Shown piece by piece: positions 52,155-59,607 of a stretch of DNA of 64,000 nt. The DNA comes from Hyphomicrobium sp. (GTDB lineage Bacteria; Pseudomonadota; Alphaproteobacteria; Rhizobiales; Hyphomicrobiaceae), in contig JAIEMV010000004.1 in NCBI GenBank assembly GCA_019751875.1, positions 246,276 to 310,275 of the forward strand, given 5' to 3'. A program made the position numbers and the translations under genes. The notes beneath the pieces were generated by a model. That model saw only the letters and a list, made by a program, of their open reading frames with translations. It did no database searches and was not told where the DNA came from. Each line of letters opens with the position of its first letter. Position 1 is the first letter of the stretch.

Positions 52155-52244
52155 TGCAACGGCGAGCGTGCTCGTCCTCTTGCAGCCCTCTCGGGCGTTT
52201 CCTCCCTAGACTTGGGCCATCCCTTGCGGATGGCCCTTTTTTTT
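52155..52244 (+). ncRNA. sRNA-like element, copy 2 (suhB/alpha-r8-like, anti-Shine-Dalgarno)
   Basis: Same architecture as copy 1: a hairpin (CGAGC-GT-GCTCG), a short hairpin GCCC-TCTC-GGGC, the shared TTTCCTCCCTAGACTTGGGC core, and a terminator GGGCCATCC / GGATGGCCC followed by eight T residues. A plausible promoter, TTGAGC (52119-52124), 17 bases, TAGTTT (52142-52147), would start the RNA near 52155 and give about 90 nucleotides. The hairpin sequences differ between copies while pairing is kept, which supports a functional RNA. Confidence 0.72.
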
Positions 52245-52246
52245 CG

Positions 52247-53146
52247 CTATTCAGCAGCGCTGCGGCGCTCCAGAAGCGTCGGCGCTTCCGTGAACAGCTG
52301 CTTGGCGAACAGCAGCAGGTCGCGCTCTAGCGATGGGAATCGCGGGGTCTTCTCCAATGTTCTCTCGTCCATGTAAAGACCGCGGTTGATTTCAAGTTGC
52401 ACGGCATGCACACCGCGCAGAGGACGGCCGTAGTGTTCGGTGATGTAGCCGCCGGCGTAGGGGCGGTTCAACTGTGCCTCGTAGCCAAGTTCCGTCATGA
52501 TCGACCGGATCAGCTTCGTCAGCCGCAGATCACATGATGTACCGAAGCGATCGCCGATGACGAAGTCGGGCCGCTGGACGCCGGCATGGGCCATGTGCGC
52601 CGAAGGCATGGAGTGACAGTCGATCAGAATGGCGTAGCCAAAATTACGCTGCGCCCGGTCTAACAGGCTGCGCAGGACGGCATGAAAGGGCTTGTGCAGC
52701 AGTTCGACGCGCAGCAGCGCATCCGACAATGCCAGCGGTCCGTCGTAGATTTCTTCCCCATCCGATACGATGCGGGCGATCGTGCCTAACCCGCCGGCAA
52801 CGCGCACGGACCGGGCATTTGCCCAATCGGGCAGCGGTTCCACAAAGAGTTCCGGATCGAGTTCGTAGGGCTCACGATTGGCATCGATGTAGGCGCGGGG
52901 AAACCGCGCTGACAGCAGCGTCGCGCCGCGGGACGCCGCACGGATGAACAGTTCATCGACGTAGCAGTCTTCCGAGCGGCGGAGCGCCATCGCATCGAGA
53001 CGGGATTGATCCAGGAAACTTTGCGGATAGATGCGGCCCGAGTGCGGAGAGCAGAAAACGAACGGCGTCAGATTGCCCAATGGCTCGCGCACTTCGAAAG
53101 GCGGCGTCAGTTCTTCGCGGATTGAAAGTTCCTCGGCCGAGGCCAT
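52247..53146 (-). CDS. N-formylglutamate amidohydrolase family protein (paralogue 1)
   Basis: A 299-residue member of the N-formylglutamate amidohydrolase (HutG-like) family: FVFCSPHSGRIYPQSFLDQS near the N terminus, IDANREPYELDPELF, and IDCHSMPSAH with the conserved His. The family hydrolyses N-formyl-glutamate in histidine degradation, but many members stand outside hut operons and have unknown amide substrates. ATG 53146 is chosen; the frame continues 30 codons upstream. It lies next to cpdR, a common alphaproteobacterial arrangement. Confidence 0.88.
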   Translation of the reverse strand: MASAEELSIREELTPPFEVREPLGNLTPFVFCSPHSGRIYPQSFLDQSRLDAMALRRSEDCYVDELFIRAASRGATLLSARFPRAYIDANREPYELDPELFVEPLPDWANARSVRVAGGLGTIARIVSDGEEIYDGPLALSDALLRVELLHKPFHAVLRSLLDRAQRNFGYAILIDCHSMPSAHMAHAGVQRPDFVIGDRFGTSCDLRLTKLIRSIMTELGYEAQLNRPYAGGYITEHYGRPLRGVHAVQLEINRGLYMDERTLEKTPRFPSLERDLLLFAKQLFTEAPTLLERRSAAE

Positions 53147-53475
53147 CGAGGTGACGATCCTTTCTCTCAGCCGGTCGGCAGTTGTGGATGTCGGCGGCGA
53201 TACACGTGAAAGCTCAAGGGCCGTGCGAGGTTGCAACTCGGCGCATCCTGCAGACCATCAGGCGCAGCACTGTGCCAATCCGCGGCGAGGATGTCCACGC
53301 TCGTCTCGGGGCCGTCAACACGTGGACAGGCCGTCGCTTTGGAATCCCTCTAAGGCGTGTGAGGCACTCCTACACCTTCATTGTAGATTTACCAAAGTAA
53401 CGTCAGATTCAACTGGCATCGCCGTTTCGCTGCGCTAGATTGCGAACCCACTTCCCGCCAGTTGCAAAGCGTCCC
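53147..53475. other. Divergent intergenic region before cpdR
   Basis: About 330 bases between the amidohydrolase gene and cpdR. It must contain both promoters. No clear small gene, hairpin or known regulator site was seen. Confidence 0.4.
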
Positions 53476-53862
53476 ATGACAATCAGTCCTTCCCGTGTCC
53501 CCGTGCATCGCATCCTCCTTGCGGAGGACGACGACAGCATGCGCGCATTTCTCGAGCGGGCTCTCGCTCGCGCCGGCTATGATGTCATCGGCTTCGCCAA
53601 CGGCGTGGAAGCCCTGGAACGGCTCGAGCGGGAGCCGTTTACGCTGCTCCTCACCGACATCGTGATGCCGCGCATGGACGGAATTGAGCTGGCGCGGCGG
53701 GCCAGTGAGATCGATCCAGATCTCAAGATCATGTTCATCACGGGCTTTGCCGCCGTGGTTCTCAACAGCGAAAACCAAGGTCCGAAGGACGCCCGCGTTC
53801 TGTCGAAACCCTTCCATCTCAAGGACCTGGTGCGCGAAGTCGAGCGTCTGCTCGACGAGTAA
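53476..53862 (+). CDS. cpdR: Single-domain response regulator CpdR
   Basis: A 128-residue stand-alone receiver. In Caulobacter the unphosphorylated form primes ClpXP at the cell pole to degrade CtrA and other substrates, under control of CckA-ChpT. Acidic residues are in LLAEDDDSM, the phospho-acceptor is D61 (LLLTDIVMPRMDG), and the switch region is IMFITGFAAVVLN, followed by the conserved lysine in VLSKPF. This matches CpdR closely. ATG 53476 gives the usual length; an earlier in-frame GTG or ATG would add unconserved residues. Confidence 0.92.
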   Translation: MTISPSRVPVHRILLAEDDDSMRAFLERALARAGYDVIGFANGVEALERLEREPFTLLLTDIVMPRMDGIELARRASEIDPDLKIMFITGFAAVVLNSENQGPKDARVLSKPFHLKDLVREVERLLDE

Positions 53863-53976
53863 GCCACCCATTCGGAAGGCGGCACAACAGCGCCCGTCGG
53901 ACCATCGCAAGTCCGCTTGCCACCAACTGGCATTGTCGATATACGAGGCCTCCGCGCATGACCCGGCGCGGATTAG

Positions 53977-54051
53977 GGGCGCTTAGCTCAGCGGTAGAGC
54001 ACTTCCTTGACATGGAAGGGGTCAGAGGTTCGATCCCTCTAGCGCCCACCA
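53977..54051 (+). tRNA. tRNA-Val (anticodon GAC)
   Basis: A complete cloverleaf can be drawn: acceptor GGGCGCT with AGCGCCC, D arm GCTC/GAGC, anticodon stem CTTCC/GGAAG with loop TTGACAT (anticodon GAC), T arm AGAGG/CCTCT with TTCGATC, and an encoded CCA end. The anticodon reads valine codons GUC and GUU. Confidence 0.96.
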
Positions 54052-54151
54052 TTCTGGCCCTGTTTACAATTCGTTACGACGCCCGGATGCGGCGGTTTTC
54101 GACGGGTTCAGCGGCCGTAGTGATTTTCAGCGCTTTCGTTGGGGCTGTTTG

Positions 54152-54180
54152 TTGACAGGGCGGGCTGCCCCGACTAGTTT
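54152..54180 (+). promoter_or_regulatory. Housekeeping promoter of rpmJ
   Basis: TTGACA (54152-54157), 17 bases, then TAGTTT (54175-54180): a perfect -35 box with an acceptable -10 box about 100 bases before rpmJ. Confidence 0.65.
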
Positions 54181-54281
54181 CCGGCCAACTTTTCCAGCGC
54201 TCGATGACTTGGGCGATCCAGACCGGCCTCCGGTCTGGCATCCCGCACGTTTCATCCGGCCGCCCAATCGAGTGAACCGCC

Positions 54282-54407
54282 ATGAAAGTCCGTAACTCTC
54301 TCAAGTCCCTCCGTGCGCGCCATCGCGACAACCGCATCGTGCGCCGCAAGGGCCGCGTGTACGTCATCAACAAGACGCAGCGCCGCTTCAAGGCCCGCCA
54401 GGGCTGA
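54282..54407 (+). CDS. rpmJ: 50S ribosomal protein L36
   Basis: A 41-residue, very basic ribosomal protein: [20 protein letters not shown] then [21 protein letters not shown]. It is the longer, cysteine-free form of L36 that does not bind zinc, common in alphaproteobacteria. The gene is monocistronic, with its own promoter upstream and a hairpin downstream. Confidence 0.97.
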   Translation: MKVRNSLKSLRARHRDNRIVRRKGRVYVINKTQRRFKARQG

Positions 54408-54432
54408 GGCCTTCAATTACGCATGTTTGCGC

Positions 54433-54470
54433 GGCCTCCGGAACATCCGTTCCGGGGGCCGTTGCTCGTT
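54433..54470 (+). terminator. Hairpin after rpmJ
   Basis: A 12-bp stem (GGCCTCCGGAAC with GTTCCGGGGGCC, one wobble) and ATCC loop, 25 bases after the rpmJ stop. The following GTTGCTCGTT is only weakly T-rich, so termination efficiency is uncertain. Confidence 0.6.
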
Positions 54471-54508
54471 GGAGGCGGCTTTCACGCTTCGGGCTGAGGG
54501 GCTAGACT

Positions 54509-55171
54509 GTGACCATGAAAAGCAATCTTAGATACCACCAGCGCCTCCTCACCGTAGCGGTCGCGGGTGTGCTGCTCGGCTCGGGACCCGCGTGGGCCCA
54601 GTCGCCGCCGCCCGATGCGCCGCCGCATGCGGCTCCGTCTTCACCTGAAGCCGCCAAGCCTCGGCGCGAGGCGCCCAAACCCGAGAGCAGGGCGGAAATC
54701 CTGCAACGTCTCTACGGGGAACTTGCGAAAGCACCGAATGCCGCGGCGGCCGAACCGATCGTGCGCAACATCGAGCAGCTGTGGGTGCAGGCGGAAAGCC
54801 CGACCGCAACGCTTTTGATGAACCGCGCACTCGTGGCGGCGAATGAGAAGGATTATGACCTCTCACTGAAATTCCTCGACACCGTGACTGACCTCTACCC
54901 AGCCTGGACCGAGGGCTTCAACCGGCGCGCCTACCTCTACGTCATCCGGCTCGACTACAATCGCGCGCTCGGCGACCTGCGGCGCGTGCTGGCGCTCGAT
55001 CCCGGCAATTTCCGCGCGCTTGAAGGGCTCGTGCAGGTGTTGCGGACTATGGGCCAGGATAAGGCGGCCCTCGACGTCGTGAAGACATTGCTGAAAGCGC
55101 ACCCGCATTCGCCCGGCGCGCAGGAAACGCTCAAAGAGCTGGAAGAAGCCGTCAACGGCCGCGGGATTTAA
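54509..55171 (+). CDS. Exported TPR-repeat protein
   Basis: A 220-residue periplasmic protein of unknown function. A signal peptide (RLLTVAVAGVLLGSGPAWAQ) is followed by a Pro/Ala-rich spacer. About three tetratricopeptide repeats follow (ALVAANEKDYDLSLKFLDTV, NRRAYLYVIRLDYNRALGDL, LVQVLRTMGQDKAALDVV). Such proteins are usually protein-protein adaptors. The start is GTG at 54509 or ATG at 54515. It converges on pyk across a palindromic repeat. Confidence 0.87.
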   Translation: MTMKSNLRYHQRLLTVAVAGVLLGSGPAWAQSPPPDAPPHAAPSSPEAAKPRREAPKPESRAEILQRLYGELAKAPNAAAAEPIVRNIEQLWVQAESPTATLLMNRALVAANEKDYDLSLKFLDTVTDLYPAWTEGFNRRAYLYVIRLDYNRALGDLRRVLALDPGNFRALEGLVQVLRTMGQDKAALDVVKTLLKAHPHSPGAQETLKELEEAVNGRGI

Positions 55172-55183
55172 ACTCTTTGGTTT

Positions 55184-55224
55184 GCGCCCGGCGACTCCGC
55201 GGTGCGGAGCCGGCCACCGGGCGC
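55184..55224. repeat. Palindromic repeat, copy E
   Basis: Outer arms GCGCCCGG and CCGGGCGC, inner arms GACTCCGC and GCGGAGCC, and the conserved GGCC before the 3' arm. Compared with copies A-D the outer arms have changed on both sides so that pairing is kept. It lies between the convergent TPR and pyk genes, where it can serve as a bidirectional terminator. Confidence 0.8.
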
Positions 55225-55230
55225 GTTCGT

Positions 55231-56733
55231 TTAAATCGGGATCTTTGTCACCGCGGGCGTGCGGCGCTTGCCGCCGGTCGGGAACTCGTCGGGCGTGTGG
55301 CCGTCGGGCAGGCCGTACTCGTCGATGAAGGCGAGCCGGATCATGTTGGTCGCTCCGGGCGAACCGAGCGGCACACCGGCAGTGATGACGAGGCCTTCAC
55401 CGGCTTTGACGAAGCCTTCCTCGAATGCGATCTGCGAGGCCTTGCGGACCATGTGCGCGAGGTCTTCCGGGTCGGCGGTGAGCACCGTCTGCACGCCCCA
55501 CACGAGGGCGAGCCGGCGGGCCGTGCTCTCGATAGGCGTCAGGCCGATGACGGGAAGGCCGGGACGCTCGCGCGCGACGCGCAGTGCCGTCGAGCCGGTC
55601 GCCGTGTAACAGAGTATGGCTGCAACCTTCACCGTGCTGGCGATGGCGTATGCCGCCGCAGCGATGGCGTCGGCACCCGTGGGGCGCTTGGAGAACTCCG
55701 TCGCGTGCACGAAGGCATCGTAGCTCGGGTCGCTTTCGACCTCGAACGCGACGCGATCCATCATTTGAATGGCTTCGATCGGATACTGGCCGACGGCCGA
55801 CTCCGCCGACAGCATGACGGCATCGGCGCCATCGAAGACGGCGGCGGCAACGTCGGACACTTCCGCGCGCGTCGGCATCGGCGACGAGATCATGCTTTCC
55901 AGCATCTGGGTCGCGACGACGACGGGCTTGCCGGCCTCGCGCGCCTTGCGCGTGATCTGCTTTTGCAGACCCGGCACGCGCTCCACCGGCATTTCGACAC
56001 CGAGATCACCGCGCGCGACCATGAAGCCGTCGCCGGCTGCGATGATGGCGTCCAGATCGTCGATGGCCGAAGGCTTCTCGATCTTCACGATGATGGCGGC
56101 GCGATCGCCGATGATGCGCCTGGCTTCGAGCACGTCTTCGTGGCGCTGCACGAACGAGAGCGCGATCCAGTCGGCGCCGATGGCCAGCGAACAATCGAGG
56201 TCGGCGTGGTCCTTCTCTGTGAGAGCGCTCACAGGAAGCAGCGTGTCGGGCAGGCTGATGCCTTTGCGGGAGGCCAGCGCGCCGCCGGTGACGACGGTCG
56301 CGACGATGCGACCCTTGCCCGAGCTTTTGACGCGCATGCGGATCTTGCCATCGTCCAGCAGGAGGCAGTGGCCGGGCGCGACGGCTTCGAAGATCTGCGG
56401 ATGAGGGAGAAAGACGCGCTCGGCGCTGCCGGGCGTCTTGTCGCCATCAAAAACGAATTCGGCCCCGTCGTTGACGAACACGCGGCCGCCGTGGAACTCG
56501 CCGAGGCGAAACTTGGGTCCCTGCAAATCACACAAGACACCAACGGCGTGGCGCGTCCGTTCAGAGACGGCGCGGATGGTCTCGACATATGTCTTGGCCA
56601 CGTCGTGCGAGGTGTGGCTCATATTGACGCGAAAGACATCGACGCCGGCGTGGACGAGTTTTTCCACCATCTCGGGCGATGACGATGCGGGGCCCAAAGT
56701 GGCGACAATCTTCACGCGGCGGTTGCGTCTCAT
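55231..56733 (-). CDS. pyk: Pyruvate kinase
   Basis: Glycolytic enzyme transferring phosphate from phosphoenolpyruvate to ADP. The 500-residue protein begins MRRNRRVKIVATLGPASSSP, has the active-site strand MVARGDLGVEMP and the KIEKP motif with the catalytic lysine. The C-terminal regulatory domain ends with TAGVPLGSPGATNMIRLAFI. It is slightly longer than usual because of a C-terminal tail of about 25 residues. DUF1036 and glycerate kinase genes lie just upstream on the same strand. Confidence 0.96.
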   Translation of the reverse strand: MRRNRRVKIVATLGPASSSPEMVEKLVHAGVDVFRVNMSHTSHDVAKTYVETIRAVSERTRHAVGVLCDLQGPKFRLGEFHGGRVFVNDGAEFVFDGDKTPGSAERVFLPHPQIFEAVAPGHCLLLDDGKIRMRVKSSGKGRIVATVVTGGALASRKGISLPDTLLPVSALTEKDHADLDCSLAIGADWIALSFVQRHEDVLEARRIIGDRAAIIVKIEKPSAIDDLDAIIAAGDGFMVARGDLGVEMPVERVPGLQKQITRKAREAGKPVVVATQMLESMISSPMPTRAEVSDVAAAVFDGADAVMLSAESAVGQYPIEAIQMMDRVAFEVESDPSYDAFVHATEFSKRPTGADAIAAAAYAIASTVKVAAILCYTATGSTALRVARERPGLPVIGLTPIESTARRLALVWGVQTVLTADPEDLAHMVRKASQIAFEEGFVKAGEGLVITAGVPLGSPGATNMIRLAFIDEYGLPDGHTPDEFPTGGKRRTPAVTKIPI

Positions 56734-56775
56734 GGTCTCTTCTTCTCGGATCAGGTGCGCCGCGTCAGCGACGGT

Positions 56776-57213
56776 TCATTTCTTGTTGGCGGGTTCGGGA
56801 TCGGTCAGGCGCACGGTCCATTCCTTGGCGTCGCCTGTGTCGACTTCGAAAAAGCCGGTCGCCTTGTAGCCGCGGGAAACGCAATCCTGAACCCCCCGGA
56901 TCGTGAACGACTTCTCTCCCGTGCACATGTCGTTTTTGCCGGCCCACTCGCCGCCGCGGTCATAGTCGATCGCATGGACGTAGATGAACCGGCTCGGCAC
57001 CGCGCCTTTGAGCAGCGTCTCGCAGGTTTGCGATGCGATGTTCCACCAGCCTTCCGTGGCCCAGCCTTCCTTGTCCTGGTAGCCGATGGCGACGCCGATG
57101 CGGCTCGCTGTCGAGTTGCAGAGTTTCAGATCGGCCGCTGCCGGCGCGGACTGCACGACGATCGACGCGATAAAAGCAGCGAAGCTGAAACAGGAACAAC
57201 GAAGGTAGGACAT
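56776..57213 (-). CDS. DUF1036 exported protein
   Basis: A 145-residue secreted protein from ATG 57213, with a signal peptide (CFSFAAFIASIVVQSAPAAA). The mature domain has the DUF1036 pattern (LKLCNSTASRIGVAIGYQDK, then EGWWNIASQTCETLLKG and YVHAIDY) with four cysteines likely forming disulfides (for example in NDMCTG and VQDCVS). Function unknown. It is placed directly before pyk, as in many Hyphomicrobiales. Confidence 0.9.
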   Translation of the reverse strand: MSYLRCSCFSFAAFIASIVVQSAPAAADLKLCNSTASRIGVAIGYQDKEGWATEGWWNIASQTCETLLKGAVPSRFIYVHAIDYDRGGEWAGKNDMCTGEKSFTIRGVQDCVSRGYKATGFFEVDTGDAKEWTVRLTDPEPANKK

Positions 57214-57340
57214 TTCGATCCGGGCTCTCTCCACCTCTGAACCGGCCGGTCTGCCTAGCACGCCACCGGGCACTCGGACAGGGAGCTAGGGTCGCGCCCC
57301 CGAGACAGTCGTGGTGCTGGCCGGGTGCCGTACCCCCGCC

Positions 57341-58636
57341 TTACGGATCGACCAGCAAAACGCGGAAATCGTTCACGTTCGTCTGGGTCGGGCCGCACTC
57401 GAGGAGGTCGCCGATCTGGCGGAAGAAGGCCGTCGAGTCGTTATTGGCCAGCATTGCGGCTGGATCGAGGTTCTTCGCCTTGGCGCGGGCCAGAGTGCCG
57501 GGATCGGCCATGGCGCCCGCCGGATCGTCCGGGTTGCCGCCACCACCATCGATGCCGTCCGTGTCGCCGGCGAGCGCCGAGATGCCCGCCGCGCCGTCGA
57601 GGCCGAGCGCGACGCCCATCATGTATTCCTGGTTGGGGCCGCCCGCGCCGTTGCCCGTGACGGTGACCGTGAACTCGCCGCCTGAGATGAACGCGACCCG
57701 CTCGCCGCGCGCTTTCGCGGTCAACGCGAGGGCCGCATGCTGGCGTCCAACGTCGCGGGCTTCGCCTTCGAGGCTGTCGCCCAGCATTTCGATCTTGTAG
57801 CCGGCCGCGCGTGCGATCTCGGCGGCGCCTTGCAGCGAGGCTTTGGGTGCCGCGACCAGATGATAGGTGGCGTTGGCGAGCTTGGGATCGCCGGGCTTCA
57901 GCGTTTCGTTCTTGGGATCGTCCAGCGCTCGAATGATTTCGTCCGCGGCGTTGATTTTGTAGCGCGCCAGCACGTCGCGGGCGTCCGCGAGCGTGGTTCC
58001 ATCAGGCACCGTCGGACCGGACCCGATCGCATCGGGATCATCGCCCGGCACGTCGGAGATCGCGAGCGTGATGAGGCGTGCCGGATAGGACGCGGCGGCG
58101 AGCCGTCCGCCTTTGATGCGCGACAGATGCTTGCGGACTGTGTTCATCTCGGAAATGCGCGCCCCGGATTTCAGCAGCTGCTTCGTCAGCGCGCGCTTGG
58201 CTTCGAACGAGACGCCTTCGACGGGCGCTGACCAGAGCGCCGACGCGCCGCCCGACAGCAGGCACAGCACCAGATCGTTCGGGCCGCCGGAGCGGGCGAG
58301 CTGGACGGCGAATTTTGCCGACGCCACCGAATTCGCGTCCGGCACCGGATGGCCCGCTTCCATGATCGGGATGATTTCGGACGGCAAGCCGTAGCCGTGC
58401 CGCGTCGTCACGAATCCGAGAAGTCTGTCGCCCTGGCCTAAAGCGGCGTAATGCTTTTCCGTTGCCCGCGCCATGGCGGCAGCGGCCTTGCCCGCGCCGA
58501 CGATGATAATCCGCCCGCCTGGGGGCACCTCGGGGAGGAACGGCGGCACGCACACGTCGGGGTGGGCGAGCGACACAGCCTTATCGTACATTGCACGCAG
58601 CAATCGACGTTGCTCAGCCGTTCCGATCGAGGCCAT
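57341..58636 (-). CDS. Glycerate 2-kinase (MOFRL family, GckA/TtuD type)
   Basis: Phosphorylates D-glycerate to 2-phosphoglycerate, feeding pyruvate kinase via enolase. From ATG 58636 the protein has 431 residues. The N-terminal DUF4147 domain has IIIVGAGKAAAAMARATE and LCLLSGGASALWSAP. The C-terminal MOFRL domain has ISGGEFTVTVTGNGAGGPNQ and DTDGIDGGGGNPDDPAGA. The frame continues to 58699 without similarity. Proximity to pyk fits a route from glycerate (serine cycle or photorespiratory products) to pyruvate. Confidence 0.93.
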   Translation of the reverse strand: MASIGTAEQRRLLRAMYDKAVSLAHPDVCVPPFLPEVPPGGRIIIVGAGKAAAAMARATEKHYAALGQGDRLLGFVTTRHGYGLPSEIIPIMEAGHPVPDANSVASAKFAVQLARSGGPNDLVLCLLSGGASALWSAPVEGVSFEAKRALTKQLLKSGARISEMNTVRKHLSRIKGGRLAAASYPARLITLAISDVPGDDPDAIGSGPTVPDGTTLADARDVLARYKINAADEIIRALDDPKNETLKPGDPKLANATYHLVAAPKASLQGAAEIARAAGYKIEMLGDSLEGEARDVGRQHAALALTAKARGERVAFISGGEFTVTVTGNGAGGPNQEYMMGVALGLDGAAGISALAGDTDGIDGGGGNPDDPAGAMADPGTLARAKAKNLDPAAMLANNDSTAFFRQIGDLLECGPTQTNVNDFRVLLVDP

Positions 58637-58787
58637 GACGGTTTCCGTTCGTTGGAGGGGGGACTTCGACTTTGGTCGTGTTTGCGGGATGCCTTCCACG
58701 CCGTCAAGCGGCCATCCGTCGCTGAAAGAGATGATCGTGGGGCGGCCCCCATGTTAATCACAGCATGCAGGATAAGGACCCGTCGGC

Positions 58788-59576
58788 GTGCAGCGCGAAC
58801 ATCTTGAATCGGTTCGAATACTCGGCGAGACGCGGATCGGCTCCTCGCCCTTCCTCATCCTCTGCGACCACGCTTCGAACCACGTCCCCCCGGAATTCGC
58901 CTCGCTCGGGCTGCCGCCGGCCGAGTTCGAGCGCCACATCGCATGGGATCCCGGTGCAGCCCTCCTCGCCGAGGCGCTGGCCACTCGGCTCTCCGCCCCT
59001 GCGATCCTCTCCTGCTTCTCGCGCCTCCTGATCGACCCCAACCGCGGCACCGACGATCCCACCCTCGTCATGCGGCTGTCGGACGGCACCGTCATCCCCG
59101 GCAACCGGCACGTGACGGAGGCCGACATCGCGGCGCGGATCGCGCGCTTTTACGATCCCTATCACCGGACCATCGAGGAGGCGATCGAGCGGGCACTCGC
59201 CATCGGCATCGCCCCGGCGCTGATCTCGATCCATACCTTCACGCCCGTGTGGCGCGGTGCGCCTCGGCCCTGGCACGCCGGCATCCTCTGGGATCGCGAC
59301 GACCGTCTCGCGCGTCTCTTCCTCGCCGGACTGCGCGCCGACCCCGACCTCATCGTCGGCGACAACGAGCCCTACCACGGGCGCCTCGAAAACGACTGCA
59401 TGCACCGACACGGCACGTCACGCGGGCTCGCGCATGTCCTCCTTGAAATCCGCAACGATCTCCTCGCCACACCGGACGGCGTCAGCCAATGGTGCGACCG
59501 CATCGCGGGCGTGCTGGAGGAGGCTATGGCGGACGCGACTGTGCGATTGCAGCTGGGCGTGGTGAAGTGGGCCTAG
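58788..59576 (+). CDS. N-formylglutamate amidohydrolase family protein (paralogue 2)
   Basis: A 262-residue protein of the same family as the gene at 52247 but clearly divergent from it. It begins with a GTG start and has FLILCDHASNHVPPEF, RLLIDPNRGTDDPTL, ALISIHTFTPVW and VGDNEPYHGRLENDCMHRHG. The last is typical of the HutG-like subgroup found outside histidine-degradation operons. No hut gene is adjacent, so the true substrate is uncertain. Confidence 0.9.
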   Translation: MQREHLESVRILGETRIGSSPFLILCDHASNHVPPEFASLGLPPAEFERHIAWDPGAALLAEALATRLSAPAILSCFSRLLIDPNRGTDDPTLVMRLSDGTVIPGNRHVTEADIAARIARFYDPYHRTIEEAIERALAIGIAPALISIHTFTPVWRGAPRPWHAGILWDRDDRLARLFLAGLRADPDLIVGDNEPYHGRLENDCMHRHGTSRGLAHVLLEIRNDLLATPDGVSQWCDRIAGVLEEAMADATVRLQLGVVKWA

Positions 59577-59607
59577 AGCGGCGCCCCCTCCGTCCCGCTG
59601 CCACGCC

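Noticed and set aside
53977..54051. tRNA-Val as an integration site for a mobile element
   Set aside because: No integrase, no repeated 3' tRNA fragment and no change in base composition nearby; the neighbours are conserved core genes.
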